Source: Verpa conica | Lineage: Eukaryota; Ascomycota; Pezizomycetes; Pezizales; Morchellaceae | Direction of reading: 5' to 3' | DNA: 64,000 nucleotides | Assembly (NCBI GenBank): GCA_033030425.1 | Contig: JAUFSD010000011.1 | Span: 1,426,001-1,490,000, forward strand | Shown: in pieces, positions 1-11,404 of the stretch | How the letters are laid out: each line of letters starts with the position of its first letter | How positions within the stretch are numbered: the first letter of the stretch is position 1 | The notes under the pieces: model-generated | What the model saw: the letters and a program-made list of their open reading frames with translations, nothing else | The model's database searches: none | Told to the model about the DNA's origin: nothing | Position numbers and translations under genes: made by a program

Positions 1-347
1 GGATGATGCAAATCTTGAGGAGTACACGGAGCAGTAAGGTATGTCCTGCTAAGCTGGCCTTATGCTGTAGTTCTCATAGACATTGGAGGACATTGAAAGG
101 TAGGTATGCTTTTGGTTGCTCATTGCAAGGCCCTTGCATCTGCACTAGGTAGTCCGCAGTTCGTTGGCTAATCTGGATACCCAGGTTGATAATTGTCTTC
201 TGATAATTTGGGGAATTGTGTCTGGAAAACATTCTTTGTGATGTATTACGGAGTCATGGACTCTTTAAAGCCTCTATAGCAGATATTCGTAATATTTTGA
301 TCTGGAACTAGTATCCTTTTAATAAAATCGATCGCCATTTGACAGAT
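1..347. other. window edge, no gene seen
   Basis: AT-rich sequence downstream of the kinase relic. I see no open frame that looks coding and no RNA gene. Confidence 0.5.
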
Positions 348-1374
348 TCAAGCCTTCTGGAGGCTACCTCGAGGGAAAGATTTCTCCCCCCTACAAAATC
401 CCTTAATTAAAAGGACCCAGTCTTGATATTCTAGCGGTTCGCTGGTGTTGCATCTCGTTCCTGAATCTAGCTCCGTGTTCTCGAGAAAGGGGATTTCGGA
501 GGTCAGGATTTTGTATACAAGACGACCTAATGACCAGATATCTACAGCGCTTGTATATGGTGAGTTTCCCCGTGGCCGTAAGCGTTGATGTAAAAGCCCC
601 TTAATTAGTTCTGGGGCCTTGTACCTATTAGTTCCACATTGTGTACGTAGATTGCTCTTCCGGGTGGATTTTGCGAGTCCGAAGTCGGCAAGTTTAATCC
701 TGATTGGTTTTGAAGAACCCACCAACACATTTTGGGGCCTATTAGCAGGCGAGTTCATGGAGGGTAGTAATTATGTTGATAGCTAACCTGCGGTTTGAGG
801 TCGCGATGGCATATATGTCTTTCATGGAGGAACACAAGTCCTTCTAATAGCTGGATACCCATTACGTTTCGCATCGGGCCCATGTTCTTTCGAGTAGCCT
901 GCTAAACCTCCCTGTTCTACGTACTCCATAGCGAGGGAGATAAAAATTTTATCTTCATACCAGCCGAGAAATTAAACGAAAAGATCTTTGTACTAGCTCA
1001 GGTCAGTCTAGAACTTGAGGTTGAAGGAAGCCTAGGATATCGTTACATACATCTCTGACTACTATCAAAGCATGGAGTTCTCTTGTAAAATCAATCTTGT
1101 AATCAACGCAGAAGTCTTGTGAGAGTTTCTTGACTGCAATTTTGTTTTCTGGTGTGGTCTTCCCCGCAATCGCCTCATTCATAAGCCAAACACTACCTAT
1201 CCCCCTACTAGTAATTCCCTTGATCTCCTTCCATACGGACTCACTCGAATAAGATCTGTATATTATTGTATCATCTTTCAGGAATGTGGCCTTCCATTTA
1301 TATCTGTGTGGTTCCTGCCTGCCCCGGTCTGTGGTGAACGACATTATCGCCGTCGTGTTCTGTGACGAGCTCAT
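348..1374 (-). pseudogene. serine/threonine protein kinase, decayed
   Basis: A protein kinase domain can be read on the minus strand, but only in broken pieces. Exon 1 (1374-1051) gives the N-lobe with a glycine-loop-like GITSRGIGSVW and the lysine strand IAVKKL. It ends at a GTATGT donor, and a 58-nt intron (1050-993) leads to a second exon reading FLGWYEDKIFISLAMEYVE. That exon carries an in-frame TAA (974-972) just before FLGWYED. Around 884-890 the frame shifts by one, after which the catalytic loop HRDLKPQ appears. A further intron-like gap follows, and 758-348 gives LADFGLAK, the APE motif (YKAPELI) and VDIWSLG. The junction between HRDLKPQ and the repeated PQNVLVG does not splice cleanly in frame. 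The frame ends soon after subdomain XI, so the C-lobe is short. The type is CAMK/CHK2-like by overall feel only. I infer an inactive gene; sequencing error could explain one break but hardly all. Confidence 0.7.
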
Positions 1375-3458
1375 GTTCTCTGATGAAATTATACTGTTCT
1401 TCAGGATTTATGTTTGCCATTTCCAGGTATCGCTGTAGAATCACCGTTTGTTATATATTATGTACGCCTTCTCCTGTATTATCATGGCCTTTGTTCTAAT
1501 CAGTTATATCCCGGGAGGGACACGAAACATCCGGAGGTGCTTACATCGGTTAGCACCGACCCGAATGGGCCCAAGAGTGATGAGGATTGCAGTCCGGAAT
1601 AGTTTCAGTAGTAATCTGGGAGAACTCGCTTCTGCTGATAGCCGTCAGGATATGTTCTTGTTGGTCGGAGGATGCCTTGAGGTTCGTTTGTGCGGGGAAT
1701 CTGACTGTCAACACTGCGCACGTGATTTGATTTAGAACTTATCTGTCATTGGTACAGCCATCCGCGGGCTGGTGGGTTCTGGGTGCGGGCGGCCCTCAGC
1801 ACATTTGAGCATTGAGCCGCAGTCGAAACTAGCCACCATTGGTCTAAATCCTTGTTCACTATCACCCCGTGAACGGCAGTACCTATATACGATATGCGAA
1901 CAGATAATTGACCCTAGAGGTTTTTATACTCTAGATACAACTCTATATATTAATTATGTCTCTTCTACACACACGTCTAATTCTCACGAGCGGTCCTAAT
2001 ATCTGTAGAAACTGGCCCTCAGGTGGCGGATACACAAGAAGGCTGAGCCTAAAAGTGTAGAAATTCCTAGATCCTGGATTCACGGAAGAATACAAAATAT
2101 GGTATCTGAGACACTCAGCCAATAATAAGGATCTGGCCATGGAAATCAGAGATTTAAAGCTACCACCACCCGTATCACTTGGGCAAAGAGAATGAATTGA
2201 GAACAAAAGGGAAGATACATGTAAGGACAGACTAGAACGGGGCCAAGGGCATGGTTGGAGATTATTATTATTGTATGTTAGAGCTAAGGGCTGGGGTGGA
2301 GGACTACCATAGCCGGAAGGCTCATGTAATTAACTCTTACGTTATAGACGTTAGTCTGATATTCTAATAGTTTTGTACGTCTCTAAAAAAAACTATTCGC
2401 GTCGTACATTACGGTTCTTATTAGAAAGAATGGTTATATCTCATAGAACGAAGACTACTACCAAGTAAAGCTAGATAGTGGGAATAGAATTGTCTATGGT
2501 ATAATTACATGGTTCTTCTAGATTTAGGTAAGTCTCAAAGAAGCTTATTAACCCTTGCATACAGAGCCCTGGACACCTTGTTAGCCCGCCTAAACGTATC
2601 CCAATCAGGCACGGTCCCCACACATACTACCCGATGAGGTTTTGCCCTTCAGAGTCTCGGGTTATTTGCTTTCTTTATCCCACTAAACATAATTGACACA
2701 CAATAACAGACGATTAATAAGTAAGTATCGATTGTTTTATAGAGAATTAGAGGAGAGTGTTATCACTTTGGTGGTTATGTCACCAAGGTATGATTTGTCA
2801 TGAAGACGTAAAAAAGAGTTTATCTTAAAGATACTAAGACAAAGAAAAAACGAAATATTTTTATGCTAGAGGGATGCCAAGGAAGCCGATGACTCAGCGT
2901 TCATGACAGAGACCCTCTACTTATACTGCTAAGATAGAAGACACTTAGTGTTGTGAGCTGCAATCTCTCACTAAAGAAATTCGATATGAAGATGATGAAA
3001 TTGATTAATCATCACAAAAAAGGCAAGATGCAATTCAGATGACTAAAACTAGAAGAATAATTATCTAAGAGGGAGGTTGTATAATTCTCTCAGAGGACAG
3101 GTGTCTCAATGGCTATATCACTTGTCCTTGATTGCTAGCGTGTGCCACAGTGTCGAGTACTAGTACCATGACTAGTACAAGTCTAACGATTGTCATCTTA
3201 AAAAAGTAACAGTGACAAGTATCAAGTCACATTTCCAACATGAATTCTCTTAAACCACAGCAAAATACCAGTAACACCATTGAAACACCCGGAGCTCCAC
3301 AAGAAGCCTGTGTAATAACCAACCAAAACCCAACCCTAAAGACAAAAGAGAAAGAAAAACATTAAACAGTAACCAACTCCTCAGCAGCCTATACATACGG
3401 AATCCCAGTCGTCTTTACCACTCTATCTCGTTTTTATGCAATCCACCCCTAGAAAACA
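1375..3458. other. intergenic, AT-rich, no gene seen
   Basis: Short open frames on both strands (for example 1414-1735 and 1943-2206) lack domains, splice logic or coding-like composition. A purine-rich or AT-rich spacer continues to the end of the next gene. Confidence 0.4.
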
Positions 3459-5078
3459 TCAATAACCTTCAACCCCATTCAGCCAGGACATCACCCTATC
3501 AGCACGCGTAGCTTGTTCTCTAGCATCATAATCATTGACCGCATTCTGCAGTGTTGGCGATTGGGGGGCGAAAAGACGAGCGTATTCGAGAACCGTGAGC
3601 TCATTCTCAGAGCCGTCTGAGGACCCTGAGCTAATATCTTCGAGGATTATTATATCTTTCGGCTCTTCAGACTGCGTCGCATACATAGTTGTAGTAGCGG
3701 TAAATCCACCGGGCTGGTCTGGAGGCATAGAGCTAACGTCCTCGGGGTGTGGCGCTTGTGGGTCGTCAAAGTTTCCCGGATTACCGTTAGGTCCGGGAGC
3801 GTTGGCTGCACCTCCGCTGCCACCCCCACTTATACTGTCACGTCTGTTAGGCTCAATAGGGAGAGGCAGCGCTGATATTTGGGTTGTGTATTCTTCGATT
3901 CTTTCCATTTCTTCCGGTGATAGGAACCCAGGGGGGTTAAAGCGTTTAAACTAGTCTTAAATGAGTAGAGATTCACACTGCCAATAATGGAGATTACTAA
4001 CCGCTCTACCACGCGGGAGCCTGACGGTCACAGGTCTAACAACAAGAAAAGTAGGTCTCTTAGCCAGAAAGCCACCAATATATAGAGGAGAACCAAAGCC
4101 CGTAGGGGTTGGTAGAGGATCCACAGGAGGAAACTGAGGGGCGAAGGGTGTCGGTAGTAAACAAGCTTGCCACTCTGGGGATAAAGTACGGACAAAATTG
4201 TTGGACGTTGGACCACCGAACTTGGAAGAACTAAAACCAAGGCACACCCATATATCAAGGTCGATACAGCTCTGAGCTCGGTTATTGTTGCAGTTAAGCA
4301 CAAAGCACAAATGGTAGTTTTTCCCAGTAGCCCCAGTGAGTGCCGAAGAGATGATTGATGGTGGGCCGAGGGTGACGGCGAAAGGTAGTTTAACTTGAAT
4401 GGCTTCGCCTTCACTAGGCAAGTCTACTTGACGGTCGCGGGTACCATTCTCACGATAGGGGCGTAATGGAGTGGTAGGATCAAAGGAGTTTGTAGGTACT
4501 ATAGGGCCTGTAGGTGTAAAGGACTGCGTAGGCCTAATACGATCGGTAGGTCTCGGTAAATCTATAGGCCAAGAGACCTGCGGAGGTCTAATGACGGCGA
4601 TAGGTTCGGCGGAACTTAAGGGCCCTTGGAGTTGTGGCTGTTCAGAGAGCTCCGTAGCTTCAATAGGTCTATCAAGGATCATAGGCTCGGGGGGCTGCAC
4701 AGATTCGACGGGTTGAGTAGGCTCAGTGGAGTTCGTAAGTCCAAGAGTCTGTGTAAGTTCAGCTGGGTTACCAAGGGCCGTAATTCCGGGGGGCTGTAGA
4801 GGTCCACTGTGATCGGCAGGTGCGATAGGACCATTAAGCTCGGGCAACTGTGGGGGCTTCATTTGTATGGAAGTCTGCGCGGGTTCAGCCGCGGACTCAT
4901 CGAGAATCATAGGCTCACTATATCCCGTGAGTTCGGGGGGCTGCGTTAGTTCAGTGGACCCGGGGAACTGCATAGATGCATCGGAATCTACATACTCAAT
5001 AGGTGCAGCAGAGCCCACAGGCCCAGGGGGCGGCATAAGTTCGTCAGTGCCAGTAGCTTGGGAGGACCGCGTAGCCAT
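3459..5078 (-). CDS. Pro/Thr/Glu-rich repetitive protein, function unknown
   Basis: A two-exon gene. Exon 1 is 5078-4002 and exon 2 is 3950-3459, joined across a 51-nt intron (4001-3951) with donor GTTAGT and acceptor GACTAG; both ends are in phase 0, giving 522 aa. Residues 1 to about 220 are low complexity, built from degenerate units of the type E-L/P-T-Q-P-x-E-L/P (ELTQPPELTG, EPTQPVESVQPPEP). A more globular stretch follows at about 235-340 with LGPPSIISSALTG and YHLCFVLNC. The second exon is acidic and Ser/Gly/Pro-rich and starts with a well-formed helix (LSPEEMERIEEY). There is no signal peptide or membrane segment and I recognise no family. The start is the first ATG of the long frame. 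The rival is two separate genes, but the in-phase intron and continuous composition favour one. Confidence 0.55.
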
Positions 5079-5774
5079 GACGGGTGGAAGAGAATGATAA
5101 GGATGCCATAAACTGTAGAGGTTGAAGTACTAAAGGTTAAAGCCAACATTGAAGGGTTTATGATGGTGAAAGCTGACTAAGCATGGCACACCATGACGCC
5201 ACTGAATGTGACCCTATATTCTACCCTCAAAGTTTGTATTGAAAGTTCATTATATTTGCCCTCATGTCGGATTATATATTCAAAGAATCACAAGTAAAGT
5301 TATTGCTATCTGTTCTGCATAATATCATAGATGCGCTGATGGGCAGGATGTCAAGAGTGCCAAGCCCTGGTCGCTTACAGTTGCACCCCGCTATATGTTG
5401 CCCGGTAGGAAATATTCAATGGATGACCGATTTGGTAGTAAGATAATATCGAATAATGACGCTACTAACCGAACCAGCAGAAATGCGTGATTTGTTTAAA
5501 CACGAGCTATAATGGGACAATATTTTCTCCGTGGCTTGAAATCACTATGCAGGGCGAATGAGGGGGGGCAAAAACAACGCAGGCCGAAAAAGCTATTCAG
5601 GAAATCACTGTGGCTGCAGTTTGAAAGTTATACCAGTGTTTAACCCATAAAAAAATACTAAACGTAGTAAGAATCCTATTTTCAAGTCTGACGAGAACTC
5701 AACCTGAAAGTATTGATTTCCCCGGCTAAACAAGACAGGATCTTATTTTTTATAAAGGCCTCGGTTTACCCTCT
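5079..5774. other. intergenic, no gene seen
   Basis: AT-rich spacer. The 60-codon frame at 5264-5446 has no supporting feature. Confidence 0.4.
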
Positions 5775-6173
5775 ATGATTATAATTCCATCATATTCATC
5801 CTGCACTCTAGAGATGCCATCTATCAATTTCATGCGCTCCGTGATCCTCAATCGCAAAATCAAGGAATTAGAGCAAGAGCAGAATAAAGCGAGTACCGAA
5901 TACTCAGAAGCAACTCGACTGTTGAAGGAGCGCATAGCCCGTAAGGGAGGCTATTTCTACAATATCTGGGACCCCGAATGCCAATCGGCATCAAGAACTG
6001 AATCCAGTGGCCCGGGAGATGAATAGATTGAACTGCTGAAGAAAAGGGTGAGTTCTGCAGAAAAAAAGAAGGTGGACGCTAGTGCAAAGATTACAGCTCT
6101 TCTACTGCAACTCTCCGCTATTACTGGAGCACTAGCGGTGGAGTCGGTCAAAACAGAAAGGGGAGTCAATTAA
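5775..6173 (+). pseudogene. small coiled-coil protein interrupted by TAG
   Basis: One frame stays open from 5775 to the TAA at 6171-6173 except for a single TAG at 6024-6026. Before the stop it reads a charged helix (NRKIKELEQEQNKASTEYSE) and an aromatic patch (GGYFYNIWDPE). After the stop it continues as another helix (IELLKKRVSSAEKKKVDASAK). The likely start is the ATG at 5814 or one just before it. Helix, aromatic linker, helix is the same layout as the intact gene at 7144-7476 on the same strand, so I infer a decayed tandem paralogue. A CAG to TAG transition would explain the stop. Function unknown. Confidence 0.5.
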
Positions 6174-7143
6174 GTAATGGAGTGAGATAAAGATACCGGG
6201 TATGAGTCAGGGAGATAAGTTGGTGAGCGAAAGAAAGGAAGTTATTGGGCTACCAAAGGTGAGAAATGCTACTATATTTCGTGTAATGAATCCGAAAAGC
6301 TGAAATACTTTGCGGCTGGCGGCTGCCTTGGGAGGAGGGTGAAATGATAAGGGGAACTAAGCCTTAGCTGCTGTAAAGATTAAATTCTATGTTTGACTTA
6401 CTATTTTAGGGAGTAGTGAATTAAATTTTGGGCGCTGGTGAAACTAAGGTTTGTGTCATTGATTTCTTAGTCAAGCGGGTGTTTACTTAAACTAGTAGAT
6501 AATTTAAAGACCCAATGAACGGCCCAAATATTATTATATTAAATTTATATCGATAAGGTTTTAACTACTAGAATTCTATGAATAATCAATATAGGAAGAT
6601 TTTATTTCCTGGCGGAACCATGCCATAGATAACACCAGTCTCAAAAGCTGCGAGTGATTACTTCTGATTCTGGCGGCCTTTGGTATTATATTAGATTACT
6701 CTACGAAATTAGATTAGCGGGTAGTAAGAAATCCTGATAGTTAATGACTGAATTGAGATCATGACTGACACCACTTCGGGTTAGGGTTAGAGCTAAACAT
6801 TTTCTACGATCACGTGAGAAGCACCGCCCGACCGGCGCGCAACGTGTTGTATGTACCGAGCCTGAAAATTCACCTGCAAGGAAACCACTAGAATGTAACA
6901 AATGCATACATATTCCCACTTATGCAAGAGAAATGCATCTAGTACGTACCTCATATTACGATAGCCCTGAGTATGCAATATGGGGGGCTACGTCATCTTG
7001 TCGACATTCATGCATAAGATGAAAGCTATTACATGTATCAAACTACCAGCATCCCAAGCGTAATGTTTCTTTCAAGATGCCCATATAAATGAACACCAAT
7101 GAAATCGCTACAGTCCACCCCTTTTCGCCAGAATCTATAAAAA
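6174..7143. other. intergenic between the two coiled-coil genes
   Basis: AT-rich spacer holding a telomere-type motif GGGTTAGGGTTAG at 6778-6790. The minus-strand frames at 6701-6978 show no recognisable product. Confidence 0.4.
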
Positions 7144-7476
7144 ATGTCACTCAGCGATAGCCGCAAAATCGCCTACCTCCAAGACCAGATTAAATCTCGT
7201 GAAGAAGCACTCAAAGAGTTGAAAGCGGAGCTTAAAGAATTAGAGTCTTGCATGAACCTCGCTGTTGCAAGACTGACGGTAGTTAATACAATTTATAATG
7301 AAACCGGGAAGTACGATATGTGGCTCCCTGCGTATACTGCGATGATTAAAGAGATTAAAGACCTACAGAGGAGCATTAATCGAGCAGTTAAGAGGAAGAA
7401 AAAGCTCTTTGATGCGATTCAGGTCGCTAGCGCGGATCTGGCTATTGCAGAGGAGAGGTTGGTACAGGAGGCCTGA
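7144..7476 (+). CDS. small coiled-coil protein, function unknown
   Basis: A 110-aa single-exon protein. Residues about 5-55 form a heptad-rich, highly charged helix (LQDQIKSREEALKELKAELK). A short aromatic stretch (KYDMWLPAY) lies near residue 60, and a second amphipathic helix (IKDLQRSINRAVKRKKK) runs to the end. There is no signal peptide or membrane segment. The ATG sits in a favourable context (AAAAAATGTC) with a TATA-like CATATAAAT about 60 nt upstream. The broken gene at 5775-6173 has the same layout. I do not recognise a family; a helical-hairpin cytosolic protein is as far as the sequence goes. Confidence 0.55.
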   Translation: MSLSDSRKIAYLQDQIKSREEALKELKAELKELESCMNLAVARLTVVNTIYNETGKYDMWLPAYTAMIKEIKDLQRSINRAVKRKKKLFDAIQVASADLAIAEERLVQEA

Positions 7477-8313
7477 TCCCTAGACCGCGCCTGTGGAAGT
7501 TTGGGAAAACTACAGAGTAATTTGGGAGCGTAGGGAATAGACGTTTTAATGAATCAATGAAGGAGGTTTTGTATTAATTAGAGTTTTATAAAACCAAAAA
7601 ACTGTTTCTGCAAGACGAAAATATTATTAATTCTTACAAGACACACCCGGGTTGATGCTGCAAAGGCTTTTTGTTGCAGATTCTACATTTAATGATTATA
7701 GAATGGGGCCGGTGTAAGGAGATATTTTGTAAGTATGCTATATATCATCTGTGGTGAGTGTGCTTATGATAATTAGTTTATTCATTTGTAATTCATGTGT
7801 GGTGAGTTAAGGGGAACAGAAAATATCCTCGGTTCAGGGTTAGGTTTTGTAGACAGTAGAGATTCCCCCCCCCATTACATGAGCACCCGAGTATGATAAC
7901 CCTCTGAATAGTAGAGCTAAGCTTTTATAAGAAAGAGATGAACGAGTATTGGCGAAAGTAATACTAGAGGCGATAATAAGAGCTTTATGGGTCTCCACAC
8001 CACCATTTATTCCTCTATGTGGGTATTGAAGCATCAATATATGTACCCAAATTGATTATCGCAACAACCCCCAGAGTCTTCCGAGCACTAAATAAACTAT
8101 TGAAGCTACAAAACTCGCTCTACCGACTTATTCAATGTGATTTCACCGCATCTAGCCATAGTCTATGGCCGAAAACCCCCGATTACCATAGTATAGAGTG
8201 GATCTCTATAACGTCTACCCAATTCAATTCAGGTACCCCAACCCACTATAACACTCTAAATAACATCTCTACATCTCATCTATCCTAACTTTATCCCCAC
8301 AATCTTATACAAA
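7477..8313. other. intergenic, no gene seen
   Basis: AT-rich spacer with a partial telomere-type motif (CAGGGTTAGG) near 7836. The frame at 8019-8288 lies in the likely leader of the CFEM gene and looks non-coding. Confidence 0.4.
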
Positions 8314-9003
8314 ATGCTAATCTCAATAATCTTTACCATAGCCTTCAGCACCCCCGTAATTTCCCAACCTTGTGGTACCCCCTGCAGCGTGAACCCCGAA
8401 CTAGCCCTCCAACTGACCAGCATATGCACAGACAAAACGCCAGTGTACGACTTGAGCTGTATCTGCAATAATGAAGGTTTCCAGAGGAGCGCCATGGAGT
8501 GCGTGAAGCTGCATTGTCCGCCAGAGGATCAAAAATGTGAGTTCTGCCTAGCCAAACATGGAGATACCCTCGTTAGATTTCTTGTAGTAGTAATATAGTG
8601 TTTTGACTTAGCTGGTTATAATCTTGCTACCGCTGGGGTTTGTACTTATCCGGACACACCTCTAGTAGCGGCCCGGTCTAGCGTGGTTACTATCCCGGGT
8701 TCCTCGGTAACGGTTGTACCATCGACTGTGGCTGTATCTTTGTTGACCTTGTTGTCTACTGTAACGGTTACTGAAACTGGTTCGATATCCTATCTTCATT
8801 ATATCTGTCTTAGAGCCGTTTGCTGAAACTTCATAGTTGGAACTTCCCTACCTACTATACCGCCTTCGTCATCTTCTCCTGCTGAATCAGCCATCTTTAC
8901 TGCGGTCCCTCGAGTTGGGGTGCCTAGAAGCTCTGCCTCGGTTATTAGTACCGCTATCATCAGGTTAGGCATTACCGGAATGGCAGTTCTGCTGGTCATG
9001 TAA
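8314..9003 (+). CDS. CFEM-domain protein, probably GPI-anchored
   Basis: Three exons, 8314-8536, 8612-8779 and 8837-9003, give 185 aa. Intron 1 has donor GTGAGT and acceptor CTTAG; intron 2 starts GTTCGA and ends CATAG; both are phase 1. A hydrophobic signal peptide (MLISIIFTIAFSTPVIS) is followed by eight cysteines in CFEM spacing: CGTPC, then a single C, then DLSCIC, then ECVKLHC, then a last C after the splice in ATAGVC. The aspartate three residues before the fourth cysteine, the haem-ligand position in characterised CFEM proteins, is present. The rest is Ser/Thr/Val-rich (VTIPGSSVTVVPSTVAVS) and ends in a hydrophobic tail (IIRLGITGMAVLLVM) typical of a GPI signal. CFEM proteins sit in the wall or membrane and bind haem/iron or act at host contact. 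Reading without the introns would truncate the domain and lose the anchor. Confidence 0.75.
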
Positions 9004-9190
9004 AGATTTGTGAGACTGAGTGGTCGTAAGCAGTAATACATAATATTTGCCTAGCTGTAAGGATGAACACTGAGGCCCTGGGGTTACACCACTGCTTTGT
9101 CATAAATAAACAAAACCCCCCAAATGCGAATAACCAAACCAAACGCGTGCGTAATGAAACATTTCTCAATTGGGAGTGCAAATCTTAGTA

Positions 9191-9206
9191 GTACATACGT
9201 ACGTAT
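9191..9206 (+). repeat. 16-bp direct repeat, copy 1
   Basis: GTACATACGTACGTAT occurs here and again at 11389-11404, bracketing most of the simple-sequence island. The core TACGTA is palindromic. Confidence 0.6.
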
Positions 9207-11388
9207 CCCTTACCAAAAGCTAGCCGGTGAGGCTGTGAGCATGAGTTTCTTTTTCTTTTTTGTTTCTGTGAGGCGTAAGTTGCTACTCGCCAGTTCTACT
9301 TCACAACTATTGGTGGGCTCAGTACGTACCTACGCCAAACCCGGAAGACAGTCGATCTGCCAGGTTTCTTTTTTTTTCTTTTCTTCTTTTCTTTTTCCCC
9401 CTCCCCTCTCTCTCTCTCTCCCTCCCACGAGACCGCCCGTTGATTCTCTTTCGGACTACCATGTGAAGCAGACCAAACTCTAACCCTGCCTGAATCGGGA
9501 CCAGCCTCGTTGCATCCCTGCATTGGACGAGCCCGAGTTAATTGGTTAATTGTAATAAACATGCACACCCACTAGACACGTTCGATGTAATCGGTAATAG
9601 TCCAATAATAGTAGTAGAGTACACCGTTGCTTTTTTTTTTTCTTTCCCCCATTCACGCACGGACCCCTCCCAAGGAAGGCGTTGATAACAAACCCCCCCC
9701 CCTCCTCCACAAGCCGGGTTTTTCTCACACCTTCCATGGCAAGAGCGTCATAGGAGTAAAGTTACAATAGAGTGTGGGAAAAAAAAATAAAAAATAAAAA
9801 AATAAGTTCAGATGAACGATCCTCCCAAAAAAAAGCAAAAGAAATCTCATGGCTCGAAAAGAATAGAAAACTCCTCTCTCCCACCGCTTCCCGACCTATA
9901 GCTTGTAAGACCCCCGATAAGGCCTAGATTAACCGAAAGAGAGCAAGAAAAAAAAAGTAGAGAAAGTAAAAGGAAATAAAAACATCAAAAAACTATGTAC
10001 AACACGGACACAGAACCATCCTCCACGGTCTTTTTCGTGGCTTAGGTCTTGGTGTTAACTTTGGCGTTGACCATCGTTTTGGCTTCGGCGAGGAAGAATA
10101 CGGTTGGCTGCCTGCAGCTGAGCGTCTTAGAGGTCTCTGTCTCTGTCGGCGGGGGGGGGGAGAAGAATTAATTCCTCAGTTAATTGAAGTGTCCTTTTCT
10201 AGAAGAAATAATAATAAAAAAAAGAGACGAGGATTCCATCATCATCATTACGCACTACCACGCACCATCGTCATCACCACTTTTGAAAAGGGGAAAAAAA
10301 AAAAAAAAAAAGTTATACTTACTTCTTTTTCAACAACATGTTTAACTACAAGTACCCCAGATGAATCTTGGGAGGCCTTGCGACTCCTGTCTAGTCTGTC
10401 CGCCGATACTAACCAGCGCGGAAACCGCATGTGGACACTTCTTTTCGGTTGTCGTTTTCGATAAACCGTCTCTCTAGCACCTGACTTTCTTTTTTTCTCC
10501 TTCTTCCTTTCCCTTCGAGATGTAATGAGGGTGTGTGTGAGTTTGCGAATATAGGCAGAATTGCAAAGACGGTAGGAGTTGGAAACAGTGACGGTGGGGG
10601 GTGGGTTGTGGGTTGTGGGAAGCGGGAAGTAGATGATATGTCCATTAAAAAACGCCAAGACAAAGCTGAAAGCCTAAGGGCCGGGTTCCGATTTGGAGTT
10701 GATTTGACATCGGCCCGTTGCCGAGTGGGGGGGGGGGGGAGGGGTGGGGAGGAAGTGGTGGAGGAGGAGAAGGAGCAGGGTGGACCGGGGGTATGGAAGA
10801 GGGGATTTTCACAAAAAAGCAAGGAAAAAATCAAATACACCAAGTGCGGGGAAGTGCGATGTCGTTCGTTCGTTCGTGCAATATAAAGACGGGACAACAT
10901 GCATTTATATGGTGCCCCTGTATTGGTGCCTCTTCCTACGTATTGTACGCGCGCGGCTTGTTCCCCCCTAACGGGAAGCGGAACGTCCCGGCGCGCAACC
11001 TACGGGACGACACGAAACAGCAGAAACGAGAAGAAAAAAAAGAAAGGAAAGGTCTCTAGCTCCTCTCTGCCGGAGAGCTGTTCAATTATATACTACGATC
11101 CAGAGATACGGGTCATTTAGAGAATGCCACAAGAGGCACCGTCGACCAACAGTAAGGCTTAATCCTGGGGTAGCCCGCTCGGTGTCCGGGCTCGGCTCCC
11201 ATATAAACGGATAAACATCTGTGCTTAATTAATCCCGACTTATAAAATTACCAGTACCAAAAACAATCTAAAGGTACTCATGATTGGCTAGAATACCCAT
11301 CAGCCTAATTAAAAAAAATCTCCTTTTTTGTTTATTAGAAATTACTACTACTAGGATGAAAGTACAAAGCCCGAACAGTAATACATAT

Positions 11389-11404
11389 GTACATACGTAC
11401 GTAT
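11389..11404 (+). repeat. 16-bp direct repeat, copy 2
   Basis: Exact copy of the motif at 9191-9206, same orientation. Confidence 0.6.

Noticed and set aside
9124..9568. Overlapping frames rich in Phe or Lys/Glu
   Set aside because: They are translations of T/C or A/G microsatellites, open on both strands because of composition.
10248..11059. Several 100-160 codon frames on both strands
   Set aside because: They run through G, A and CT tracts; none shows a domain, signal peptide or consistent splicing.
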